This document shows positions 1 through 7,903 of a stretch of DNA of 64,000 bases, piece after piece. Both the position numbers and the translations under genes were made by a program. Position 1 is the first letter of the stretch; every line of letters starts with the position of its first letter. This stretch comes from Bacillus licheniformis DSM 13 = ATCC 14580 (GTDB lineage Bacteria > Bacillota > Bacilli > Bacillales > Bacillaceae), in contig NC_006270.3 of the NCBI RefSeq assembly GCF_000011645.1, forward strand, positions 3,432,501 to 3,496,500. The letters are read 5' to 3'. The notes beneath the pieces are model-generated. The model saw only the letters and a list, made by a program, of their open reading frames with translations. It ran no database searches and was not told the origin of the DNA.

Positions 1-818
1 TTGCCGCTTGATGATGATTTTTTCTTTTTCGCTTCAATGGCCGCGAGCGCCTTTTCGGTTGCCGGTCCATAAATTCCATCCACCGCAATACCGGCTTTCT
101 TTTGCAGAGCTTTGACTGCCTGCACCGTTTCATTTCCGTAAGACCCATCAGCCCCGTATTTCGGCAGTGAGAAGCCAGCGGCAATCAAACGTTTTTGAAG
201 CGCCTTGACCTGGGAACCGGACGCCCCTTTTTTCAGAATGGTCCCTGTGGATTTGCTTGACTGGCTCGTGGATGATGTTGTCTTTGACACAGTGTTATTT
301 CCGAGCAAGGCATCAACTTTTTTCCTGAATGTCGTCAGCTGGCTTGCATCCCTCACCCAGGGAGTCGGACAGCTTTTATTTGTCACATCGTAATGGCGGA
401 CAATTTTGTTTGTAGAAAGGCCGTAACGCTTGCACAGATCGGCAACCAGTTCAGCAGCATTTTGAATCGTTTGGCTGTGAATCTTGCCATCTTTTTCGAC
501 GCACATTTCAACACCGATTGCCGTTGTGTTAGCGTTTGGTTTTAAAAAGCTGACATAACAGCGATTTTGATCATGGGCATGATATGCGACTTCGTTTTCA
601 GGGATGATGTGCTGCGCCTCTTTACGGTCCACAAAATAATGGGCTGAAGCGTAACGTTTATCAGCGATACATGTGCCGTTGAAATAATTTCGCTCATTCA
701 GTGCGGACGCGCCAGGAGTAGCCGTCCAGTGCATGACAATCCCTTTCACTCCTGCCAACTTCAACCCTGGCCGAGTATATTGATTGACTTTCACATAATT
801 CTTCACAACTTTAACCAT
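1..818 (-). CDS. N-acetylmuramoyl-L-alanine amidase endolysin (C-terminus outside window)
   Basis: Reading leftward from ATG at 818 (AGGAGTGG upstream) gives at least 272 codons that run off the window. The N-terminal 160 or so residues are an Amidase_2 domain, with zinc-ligand histidines in IVMHWTATPG, AHYFVDR and the late HYDVTNKSCPTPW segment. An Ser/Thr/Lys linker follows, then a peptidoglycan-binding type 1 domain with KGASGSQVKALQKRL and a GADGSYGNETVQAV repeat. It would cut the amide bond between MurNAc and the stem peptide at the end of the lytic cycle. It lies downstream of xhlA and xhlB, the order seen in the PBSX xhlAB-xlyA cassette. An intrinsic terminator sits between it and the holin. 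Confidence 0.93.
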   Translation of the reverse strand, partial: MVKVVKNYVKVNQYTRPGLKLAGVKGIVMHWTATPGASALNERNYFNGTCIADKRYASAHYFVDRKEAQHIIPENEVAYHAHDQNRCYVSFLKPNANTTAIGVEMCVEKDGKIHSQTIQNAAELVADLCKRYGLSTNKIVRHYDVTNKSCPTPWVRDASQLTTFRKKVDALLGNNTVSKTTSSTSQSSKSTGTILKKGASGSQVKALQKRLIAAGFSLPKYGADGSYGNETVQAVKALQKKAGIAVDGIYGPATEKALAAIEAKKKKSSSSG

Positions 819-845
819 CTGAACCACTCCTATTTTGTTTTAAAT

Positions 846-869
846 AAAAAAGGCTGCCAGCCGGCAACC
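846..869 (-). terminator. Intrinsic terminator between holin and amidase genes
   Basis: On the minus strand GGTTGCC and GGCAGCC pair around a four-base loop and are followed by six T. It lies directly after the holin stop codon, so amidase expression must depend on read-through or antitermination. Confidence 0.7.
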
Positions 870-1133
870 TCATTTCGTTAACCCTTTTTGTTTTAGAACT
901 TCTTTTTGCTGCTTTCCTTTGCCAGTGACATAGTTATTTTTGAACCAAGCGACCACAGACGTAATGATGGTGAATGCCGCAGAGCCGGCCAAATACAAAG
1001 CGTCTGCGAGCGTGTTGATCTGATCTTCACTGATTGGAAGAACTGGCTTCCCGAATACGATCAAAGTCTGGTTTACCAACGCAATAAAAAGAAGCACCGT
1101 CCGAACGACCGTGCCTTTGTCGAATGTTGTCAT
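870..1133 (-). CDS. xhlB: Phage holin, SPP1/XhlB family
   Basis: 87-residue protein with FDKGTVVRTVLL at the N-terminus, a first hydrophobic helix (about residues 10-30), a second (about 48-65) and a basic tail containing KNNYVTGKGK. This is the layout of the SPP1-type holin family that includes PBSX XhlB. In PBSX, XhlB works with XhlA to permeabilise the membrane and release the amidase. The gene follows xhlA directly and precedes the amidase. Confidence 0.92.
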   Translation of the reverse strand: MTTFDKGTVVRTVLLFIALVNQTLIVFGKPVLPISEDQINTLADALYLAGSAAFTIITSVVAWFKNNYVTGKGKQQKEVLKQKGLTK

Positions 1134-1148
1134 ATTGTGTCTTCCTCC

Positions 1149-1418
1149 TTATTTTTGAATAAAATTAATGAAAAGCGCCGCAATCCCGGAGATCACCAGT
1201 GTACAAACCGCTGTGATGATCGCGCCCGTTATGCTGCGCTTAATCCATGTTGTGTTCTCTTCAATCTTGTTGAGCTTGTCATTGATGGACATAATCTGTT
1301 GATCGTGTCGATCAGACGCCCTTTCCAGTGTGATGACACGCTGTTCAAGCGTTTTGTGATCGGCCTTCAATTCGGTAATCTCCTGCTTGAAGACGTCCCA
1401 TTCATTTGTTTGATGCAT
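1149..1418 (-). CDS. xhlA: XhlA-type lysis accessory protein (hemolysin XhlA)
   Basis: The ATG at 1418 is chosen because AGGAGG lies eight bases upstream; this gives 89 residues starting MHQTNEWDVF. Residues about 5-60 are a charged coiled coil (LKADHKTLEQRV, DRHDQQIMSIND). One C-terminal transmembrane helix (about 65-87) follows. In PBSX, XhlA is membrane-associated and cooperates with the XhlB holin in lysis. It lies between xkdX and xhlB. Confidence 0.92.
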   Translation of the reverse strand: MHQTNEWDVFKQEITELKADHKTLEQRVITLERASDRHDQQIMSINDKLNKIEENTTWIKRSITGAIITAVCTLVISGIAALFINFIQK

Positions 1419-1469
1419 GTCCTGAAATCCTCCTGTTCTCACATCGTTTTCACCTCCCTCGAGGCAAAA

Positions 1470-1490
1470 TAAAAACACCCTTATTGGGCG
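1470..1490 (-). terminator. Weak intrinsic terminator after xkdX
   Basis: On the minus strand CGCCC and GGGTG (one G-T pair) close over AATAA and are followed by five T. It overlaps the xkdX stop and separates the tail genes from the lysis cassette. Confidence 0.45.
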
Positions 1491-1663
1491 CTTGGCATTC
1501 CTAAATCCACACTAGTGTCAGGCTTATCATAGCTCCGGCCTGTTATGTCTTCATATTCGGCCGGGGTGATCCACTTAATTTTTACGTACTCCCGCATTTC
1601 TTCATCTGTGTAACACCCCCAATCATAGAATTGTTTTATATCGGCAAGAGTGGGATACTTCAT
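1481..1663 (-). CDS. xkdX: XkdX family phage protein
   Basis: 60-residue acidic protein containing the family pattern KQFYDWGCYTDEEMREYVK, then WITPAEYEDITGRSY. XkdX-type proteins are encoded between tail fibre genes and lysis genes in PBSX and many Bacillus siphophages; their molecular role is unknown. Its ATG overlaps the stop of the upstream XkdW-like gene by four bases, implying translational coupling. Confidence 0.85.
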   Translation of the reverse strand: MKYPTLADIKQFYDWGCYTDEEMREYVKIKWITPAEYEDITGRSYDKPDTSVDLGMPSAQ

Positions 1664-1980
1664 GATGCCCCGCCCCCTTTTAACGCTTCAACATCAGCCT
1701 GCAGGCGCGCAACTTGCAATGAGAGTAAAGCATTTTGTTTTTTCAATAGATCAGTTATGCCCGGTTCAGGCTCCGGAGGCTGCAAGCTTTCAATATATTC
1801 TTTGGTGGCCGATTCAAACCATTCCCCTTTCGCAGGATCAAATTTGGCTAGGTATAGGCCGTCAGGCGGTTTTACTTCGCAATAAAATTCCGGTAGCTCA
1901 GCGTCGTCTTCGACTTGAATTTCTTCTCCCGGCATGTAATTGAATTTCTCATCATATTTGTAAAGCCATTTCACTGTCAT
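1660..1980 (-). CDS. xkdW: XkdW-like tail protein
   Basis: 106 residues: an N-terminal beta-rich part (VKWLYKYDEKFNYMPG), a proline-rich hinge (LQPPEPEPG) and a C-terminal helix with heptads (ALLSLQVARLQADVEALKG). PBSX xkdW occupies the same position, between the tail fibre gene and xkdX. It may be a small tail-fibre accessory or trimerisation protein; that role is inferred from position and the coiled coil. Confidence 0.75.
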   Translation of the reverse strand: MTVKWLYKYDEKFNYMPGEEIQVEDDAELPEFYCEVKPPDGLYLAKFDPAKGEWFESATKEYIESLQPPEPEPGITDLLKKQNALLSLQVARLQADVEALKGGGAS

Positions 1981-1985
1981 CCCTC

Positions 1986-3329
1986 CTAAGCCGCCTTAAA
2001 TTTAAAACCGAAAGTAATAAATTCGTTTGGGTTTACCGTATTTGAACAACTCTGAATGTAAACAGTTCCATCAGTGGCGATCTGGGTTCTATGGTACTGA
2101 GGAGTGGTGCCAGTGCCTTGACTAGAAGCTACACCTATAAAATGAAGCATTTGTATAGGGCGATATCCAGCCGGCAGCATAAAAGCCGGCACATCAAAAC
2201 CAATTGTTCCACCGGTTATTGAGCCGATAATTTCAACCTCTCCAAGGGCATTTTTACTAAACTGAACCTTATGGGTTCCATACTGCTTCCACCCGTTTAA
2301 CAAAGTAGGTGATTGCCAGGTAACTTCCGCGTCGGCATCCGTTATAAATCTCTGCCAACCTTTAAATGATCCGTCAGTGTGGATTGTCCCAAACCACCTT
2401 TTAGGATTGGCCGTAGCAGTTACCACGATCGTTTTGCGTGCATTATTAGTTGAAACATCGTAATGAAACCACTCGACCGCCTTCGGTTCTGGAGAATTCA
2501 CAACTTTGTTACTGACACCATAATAAAGTCCTGATGGTAAGGTTAATAAGTCAGTGTCATCAGGAATTAGCGTTCTCCCGCCGTTGTCATCGGTTAATTT
2601 ATAAAGCTGTCCGGCATTCCATTTCGTTCGCTCAGCTTTATTTATGTGTCGAGTATTATCGCTGTGGTGCTCATCAAACTCTGCTTTTGTCGCCTGCTTC
2701 ACATTGTCTACTTTAGATAAGCCGATCTGATCTTTTGTGACACCGTGCGGATTGTCTTTTTTAGATGCGTGCTTATCCATGTAAGCTTTTGCATTGGTTT
2801 CGGCAGCGTCAGCTCTTGCTTGGGCTCCCTCTTTGGTTTCGATATTATCAAGCATTTCAAATTTTGCCTGCAAGTCATCAATCATTTCTTCCGCTTCAGC
2901 TTTGAACGTTTCAAAATCTTCAAAGTAGTATTCGGCAACGGGCACGATATCCGCATCAATGAGAGCTTTATCAATCTCAAAAGAAAATTTATGGACACTC
3001 ATTTTCTGACCATTATCATATTTGACATAAAGCTCCGCGTGAACGGTACCGGCATGTTTGATTTGTTCCGGCGTTAAGACATAAAAAATAGCGCCCTTCA
3101 GCGCGTCTTCGACTTCTGTATTGACATAGACCTGGCTGCCGTCAGTAAATTTCATGAATAGCTTGGCATGGGTTGCCTTACTAATCGGCAAAGGCACACC
3201 GTCCTTTGTCAGGTTAAACGACAATTTTGCGGTCCCGATATCTTGTGTACTGAACTGAATATTTGCTGATACACTTCGCTTCACTTGTGCATTGACATCA
3301 AAGTGCACAGCCGTATTTTTATAAATCAT
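1986..3329 (-). CDS. Baseplate upper protein BppU-like receptor-binding component
   Basis: 447 residues. Residues 1-140 match the BppU N-terminal domain (MIYKNTAVHFDVNAQVKR, FSTQDIGTAKLSF), which docks onto the siphovirus tail tip. A coiled coil follows (about 145-205), then NPHGVTKDQIGLSKVDNV, typical of tail-fibre connectors. A pyocin-knob-like region (about 265-340, ending WQRFITDAD) comes next, and a C-terminal beta domain of about 100 residues is probably the host-binding head. The start is supported by GGGGAGGTGAACCA upstream. It lies downstream of the beta-helix tailspike, so the phage may carry two adhesion proteins. Confidence 0.85.
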   Translation of the reverse strand: MIYKNTAVHFDVNAQVKRSVSANIQFSTQDIGTAKLSFNLTKDGVPLPISKATHAKLFMKFTDGSQVYVNTEVEDALKGAIFYVLTPEQIKHAGTVHAELYVKYDNGQKMSVHKFSFEIDKALIDADIVPVAEYYFEDFETFKAEAEEMIDDLQAKFEMLDNIETKEGAQARADAAETNAKAYMDKHASKKDNPHGVTKDQIGLSKVDNVKQATKAEFDEHHSDNTRHINKAERTKWNAGQLYKLTDDNGGRTLIPDDTDLLTLPSGLYYGVSNKVVNSPEPKAVEWFHYDVSTNNARKTIVVTATANPKRWFGTIHTDGSFKGWQRFITDADAEVTWQSPTLLNGWKQYGTHKVQFSKNALGEVEIIGSITGGTIGFDVPAFMLPAGYRPIQMLHFIGVASSQGTGTTPQYHRTQIATDGTVYIQSCSNTVNPNEFITFGFKFKAA

Positions 3330-3349
3330 TGGTTCACCTCCCCTTTCAA

Positions 3350-5305
3350 TTAGCTGCTGCTTTTTGTAATGATTTTTCTAATATAGTCATCTTTTGTTGT
3401 CCCATAATACCCGTTAAAATTGGAATCTCCTTGAACGATGACGCGGCCAGTCCCTTTTGTGTTGGTGACATTCACCTCTGTTGCAGCGTCTTTTACTAAA
3501 ATCGCAAACGCCTTCTCGACGCCTCGTATCCGGCTATTTTCAATTCGTCCGTCGTATCCGTTTTCCACATAAATGCCGCCGCGCCCTCTCGTACTGCTTT
3601 GCTCTTTATTGGTATTCATCACATTATTATCTCTCACATCAAAGTGATCGCAGTTTTGAATGAAAATACCGTTGCGGCCAGTAGTGTTAATTTCGTTTCG
3701 ATCAATAGAAAGGTGATATGATTTCGGCACGGTAGAAGTTTTGTCTCTGCTTTTTTCGACGTAGATTGCTTCTGTATCAACACAGGAAACATAATTTCGA
3801 TCAATAAAGGTGTTGTAACAGCCTTCTATCCACATCCCTCTTCTTCCCCCAAAAATCCGGTTATCAGAGATGAAAGCATTTCTTGCAAAGACTAATTTTA
3901 TGGCTTGCTCATCGTCATATTCACCAATCTCTTTTGCCTTTAATTTAAAGTAGTTCCCAAAAATACGAATGCCATCGCTCCAGGCGACTTCGTTGTTATA
4001 TATTTGCCCAAACGATAAGATTCCGTATGACTTGTAATCATAAAAATCATTTCCCTGAATCAAGACGTTTTGTGCATTTTGGGGGCGATTCATTTGGACT
4101 CCTTCAACATTTTTAGAACTTTCAATTCCTCCGGCTGCTTGGGAAATTCGAATACATTCATTATTGCGCTTAAATCGATTGTTTAAAATCTTAACTTCGC
4201 CCCATTTAAACGTTCTTACTCCTGCAAAACCACAGTCCTCAATCGTATTGTCAAAGATTGTGATGTTTTTTTGGAAAATATCATAAACAGCATAGTGATT
4301 TCCTATCGCAGAACCCCAGCCGCCCAACAGCTCAGATTTACCAAAATGATTATGGGCGATATAAACGTTTTGATTAGGGGTGCCGTCAAACTCTCCGAAT
4401 TGATTGACGCCCATTTCAACAAATTCCCCAAGCTGTATGGCTTCTGAGAAAGGGCGTTTTCCGCTCAAGTCTATGAATCCAAAAAAATTGCTCCTTGTGA
4501 TCTGGAGATTGTTGATCCCATTGGCATCAATGGCATGGGCGGTAATCGTGTCTTTGAAAGTTACGCGGTCAATCCAAATATTATTTGCATGACCTAAAAT
4601 GATTGAGTCCATCGCAGTAGACGGGTATTTGTCTATATTGGCATAGTTACCGTCTAAAATACCGCCTTCAATAATGATGTTGCTTCTTCCGGAAAAGCCG
4701 CTGAAGCTATCATCCGGCCTTCCGTTGACAAAGAATCCGCCGGCCCATCCTCTAAGAAGTACACAATCCGCGGCCATAGTGACACGGGTATTTTCATACA
4801 CAATCATTCTTTTTTCGATTAAATAAATACCGCCTGGTATCACAAGCTGCCCGCCGCCTTCTCGACGAATTTCATCCAGCGCCTTTTGTATGGCCCAGGC
4901 AGATGGGCTTTTTCCGGTCGGGTCCGCACCATAGTTAAGCGCATTTTTAAAGTTAAATCTCGTTTCAATATACTGCCCATCTGCAGCCAGACGGTCCCAT
5001 AAAGTCGGGTAAATTGTTCCCCTACGATCAACACGCGCGTCAACAACTTCCTTTATGTTCGTTCCGTCGGCATTTAACACTAAATTTCTGGCCCTTGCTT
5101 TGGCAGTTTCGATTTCTTGGGATACTGTAAGCCCGCTGCTGTGAGCAATCTGATCAGACGTATGAGCTTTTTTTGATGTTTGATGCGATTGAATCTGTCT
5201 TTCTTGCTCATTCAAGCTGTTTTCTATGCTTTGCATATCTGCTCTTAGTTGTGCTTGATAACGGGAATTCCGGGTTTGATCATAGTCTTTTATCAGCCGT
5301 TGCAT
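3350..5305 (-). CDS. Beta-helix tailspike, pectate-lyase-like fold
   Basis: About 651 residues from the ATG at 5305, chosen because AAAGGAG lies eight bases upstream; a GTG at 5314 overlaps that site. The N-terminal 100 residues are a coiled coil (MQSIENSLNEQERQIQ). From about residue 115 a pectate-lyase-3 type start appears (NYGADPTGKSPSAW, then GGQLVIPGGIYLIE). Roughly twenty beta-helix coils follow, rich in N-x-I/F turns such as NNIWIDRVTF and NVLIQGNDFY. Such spikes bind and sometimes cleave cell-wall or capsule polysaccharides; no catalytic residues can be assigned from sequence alone. Confidence 0.85.
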   Translation of the reverse strand: MQRLIKDYDQTRNSRYQAQLRADMQSIENSLNEQERQIQSHQTSKKAHTSDQIAHSSGLTVSQEIETAKARARNLVLNADGTNIKEVVDARVDRRGTIYPTLWDRLAADGQYIETRFNFKNALNYGADPTGKSPSAWAIQKALDEIRREGGGQLVIPGGIYLIEKRMIVYENTRVTMAADCVLLRGWAGGFFVNGRPDDSFSGFSGRSNIIIEGGILDGNYANIDKYPSTAMDSIILGHANNIWIDRVTFKDTITAHAIDANGINNLQITRSNFFGFIDLSGKRPFSEAIQLGEFVEMGVNQFGEFDGTPNQNVYIAHNHFGKSELLGGWGSAIGNHYAVYDIFQKNITIFDNTIEDCGFAGVRTFKWGEVKILNNRFKRNNECIRISQAAGGIESSKNVEGVQMNRPQNAQNVLIQGNDFYDYKSYGILSFGQIYNNEVAWSDGIRIFGNYFKLKAKEIGEYDDEQAIKLVFARNAFISDNRIFGGRRGMWIEGCYNTFIDRNYVSCVDTEAIYVEKSRDKTSTVPKSYHLSIDRNEINTTGRNGIFIQNCDHFDVRDNNVMNTNKEQSSTRGRGGIYVENGYDGRIENSRIRGVEKAFAILVKDAATEVNVTNTKGTGRVIVQGDSNFNGYYGTTKDDYIRKIITKSSS

Positions 5306-5331
5306 CTCTTTCACTCCTTTTTTGGCAAAAT

Positions 5332-5355
5332 AAAAAAACGCCTACCTGAGCGTTT
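5332..5355 (-). terminator. Intrinsic terminator overlapping the end of the tal gene
   Basis: On the minus strand AAACGC and GCGTTT pair around TCAGGTAG and run into seven T. The 5' arm is formed by the last codons of the Tal gene. Confidence 0.6.
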
Positions 5356-7054
5356 TGAAAAGCTGGTCAATATATCGTTTTTGATCTCTAAGCCTTTTCG
5401 CTTGATCCACATTTATGCTTTGGATATCTTTGCGGAAGTTCGCAAACGTCAATTTCGGACTGCTGTATGGGTTCAGAGGGTTGTACTGGATGGACACAAG
5501 TCTCACATTATCTTCAAATGTGATACCATCAGCCGTATCAGCCAAGACATGGATGGTGTCGCCTTTCCAGAAATCTTGCTCGATCTCTAAAAGCTTCGGC
5601 TCATAGATTTTTTGGAAATCAGCTTCTACCGTCATTTCCGGATATGGATTCACATGCCTTTTTAATGCAGAAATCATACTGCTGGCTTTTTTATAGCGCT
5701 CATCCCTGATCGGTTCAGCCCAGCGTGGCTTCCCTTCAATCAAGAATTTCTTTTCGTCTGGATGAATGTATAAAATAGGCTCAAACTCGTACTGAGGGTT
5801 TTTGTCATCAGTACTGCTCCCCTTTTTTAAGGCCCCGTATCCCCAGGCACGTGTTGTACTGTTTTGCGAGTTTGTTGTAATTGAAATGCCGGGCATATTA
5901 TAGCGCGAATCTAGGGTGAAATTAATCCGTTTCCCCATCTTTTTGTAGATATAAATTTTGTAATTATCCACGTCTATTTCAATCCCATAATCCTCAATGA
6001 TTTCATCCATTAGCTCTGTCGAGTTTTTATCACCGAAATTTTCTTGATCTGCTGATTCAAATTCACTCTCAGGCGTCTTAAAAATATATTTGAAGTCTGT
6101 ATTCTTCAGCGCAAAATCAAGCGCATCTCTCAATCTTAATTTCTTTGATACAGTTTCATGAATCCTGTTGTTAATAAGCAGCACAGTGAATATGTGGCTT
6201 GCTGTAACGGTTTTACTAATAACATTTTTCTCTTGATGAAGTTCGACACCCGTAATGTAATATTTTTGGTGTTTAAATTTTTTCTCATCCAGATAAAGTA
6301 TGTTATCGTCCACCAATAAATCAAATTCTGTGCCGTTCTCCTGCGTTTTTGTGATAGTGAAGGTAAAACTCTTCTTACCTGTCGTATCGTCTGTCAGATC
6401 AACTGACACACCCGTTATTTCCACAACCTTTTTTCCGTCTTTTGTTGACACATGAAGCTGTGGGAAATCGGTATCTGACGGCAGATTCTGATTGAGTGTA
6501 ATGTCTTTCCCGTCATATTCCTTGCTTGGTATTTCTGGATCAGGTATCGGTGTTTCCGGTTCGTCAGGTCCTTCTGGCACCCCACCCACAGTGTCATATT
6601 GTGTTAGCTTGTAGGTTTGAATGAGATTATTCAACTTTGTCGCATAATTGGGGTCAGTCGCATAACCAGCTTTTACAAGTGCAGCACTCGCCTTCTTGTA
6701 ATCTTTTTCGCCGACTACAGCTTTATAGTGATTCGGATCCCAGCTCGTTCCGTTCACATACAACTTGGCTAAATCCTGAATCGATTCATACCAAGATGGA
6801 TATTTTCGAAAGCGAGCTTGTACTTTGGTTGCATTTCCGCTCTTATCATATTCAGTCGTCCACATGAGAACATATTGACCGTTATAAGTACCCTTGATGC
6901 CGAATAAGTTTTTCCCTTTCTGCACCAGCCCGCTTGTCCCCCATGCGCTCTCTAAACAGGCTTGAGCAATAATGAGAGACGCGAGAATATCATACTTTTT
7001 ATAGACTCTTTGGGCGTCTGGTGCAATTTCCTTTATAAAATCTGTGTTTGCCAT
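5342..7054 (-). CDS. Tail tip Tal protein with N-terminal glucosaminidase domain
   Basis: 570 residues with two parts. Residues 1-155 form a GH73/LytD-like glucosaminidase domain: IIAQACLESAWGTSG carries the expected catalytic Glu at position 35, followed by KGKNLFGIKG and RFRKYPSWYESIQDLAKLY. A proline/acidic linker (about 158-185) leads into a prophage endopeptidase-tail (Tal) domain, with TGVELHQEKN, NTDFKYIF and WKGDTIHVLAD. Tal caps the tail tube, and the enzyme domain would open the peptidoglycan during DNA injection. The start follows AAGGAGCATGCAAT. In many siphophages the lytic domain is C-terminal or absent, so this arrangement deserves attention. Confidence 0.9.
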   Translation of the reverse strand: MANTDFIKEIAPDAQRVYKKYDILASLIIAQACLESAWGTSGLVQKGKNLFGIKGTYNGQYVLMWTTEYDKSGNATKVQARFRKYPSWYESIQDLAKLYVNGTSWDPNHYKAVVGEKDYKKASAALVKAGYATDPNYATKLNNLIQTYKLTQYDTVGGVPEGPDEPETPIPDPEIPSKEYDGKDITLNQNLPSDTDFPQLHVSTKDGKKVVEITGVSVDLTDDTTGKKSFTFTITKTQENGTEFDLLVDDNILYLDEKKFKHQKYYITGVELHQEKNVISKTVTASHIFTVLLINNRIHETVSKKLRLRDALDFALKNTDFKYIFKTPESEFESADQENFGDKNSTELMDEIIEDYGIEIDVDNYKIYIYKKMGKRINFTLDSRYNMPGISITTNSQNSTTRAWGYGALKKGSSTDDKNPQYEFEPILYIHPDEKKFLIEGKPRWAEPIRDERYKKASSMISALKRHVNPYPEMTVEADFQKIYEPKLLEIEQDFWKGDTIHVLADTADGITFEDNVRLVSIQYNPLNPYSSPKLTFANFRKDIQSINVDQAKRLRDQKRYIDQLFKTLR

Positions 7055-7066
7055 ATTGCATGCTCC

Positions 7067-7903
7067 TTACGCGTAGTAGAAACGGGTATCAAATATGATT
7101 TCAAAATCATTGGTATTCAAGATTTCAAACTTATTCATTCCTATATCGAGTCCCGGGAGTCTGCCGGATGTTTTAATAGGTGTTTTATTGATCACTGTGT
7201 ATTGCTTAATAAAAGAAACACGCTGCGTTTTTTTTAATTCCTGTTCAATTTTCAGCTTTTCACCATTTGTATGGTTGATGATCGTCACATTTTTTCCGGC
7301 CGCCCATAAGGCCACATTGTAGTCATGTTCCAAAGGATTGATATAGGCATCACCAGTGTTATAAACCTGAAACCTCTTTCGATTTTTGAACCTGTATTCC
7401 AGATCGTCACGCATTTGAATGTTCATGCCTGGGCTCCAATGCTCAACGTCAAAATTTTGCTTTGTCAGAGAAGTGAATTTCGATTCTGCCAGTCCCGTGA
7501 TGTTGTTAAATTCAACTGTGAACGTTACAAAGTTTTTCTCCTTTTCTTTTGGGATACTAAAATTTCCATCACAAGTTACCCGAAAACGGAGATTCGGCAA
7601 TAAATCGGTCGAGATATAATAGGGAAACGGCTTAACTAAAAGCGCGTAAAGCTCCCGTCTAAATTGATAAAAGTTTTCAGCGATGATTGAATTTAAATAA
7701 AATTCAACGGTTATTTTTCGTTCTGTATATGTGACATCCCGAGGATGTTGCGGAAGGACAACTCCGTTTATTCTCGGGATGCTAACCGTTTCACGATCAA
7801 TCCCCGGTGCTTCAGGTGTGAAGCTTAAAGGTTCAAAAAAAGGAAGCAGGCTATTTAAGCTCTGCTCCCCAAGACCATTATCGTAATCAAGGAATAATTT
7901 CAC
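7067..7903 (-). CDS. Distal tail protein (Dit), siphovirus tail component family
   Basis: 278 residues beginning with GTG at 7903, whose G overlaps the last base of the tape-measure stop. The N-terminal half has the Dit pattern (LFLDYDNGLGEQ, GIDRETVSIPRINGVVLP, DVTYTERKITVEFYL), and the C-terminal half is a galectin-like beta domain. Dit forms the hexameric ring linking the tail tube to Tal and BppU. The order TMP-Dit-Tal is standard for Gram-positive siphophages. Confidence 0.9.
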   Translation of the reverse strand: MKLFLDYDNGLGEQSLNSLLPFFEPLSFTPEAPGIDRETVSIPRINGVVLPQHPRDVTYTERKITVEFYLNSIIAENFYQFRRELYALLVKPFPYYISTDLLPNLRFRVTCDGNFSIPKEKEKNFVTFTVEFNNITGLAESKFTSLTKQNFDVEHWSPGMNIQMRDDLEYRFKNRKRFQVYNTGDAYINPLEHDYNVALWAAGKNVTIINHTNGEKLKIEQELKKTQRVSFIKQYTVINKTPIKTSGRLPGLDIGMNKFEILNTNDFEIIFDTRFYYA

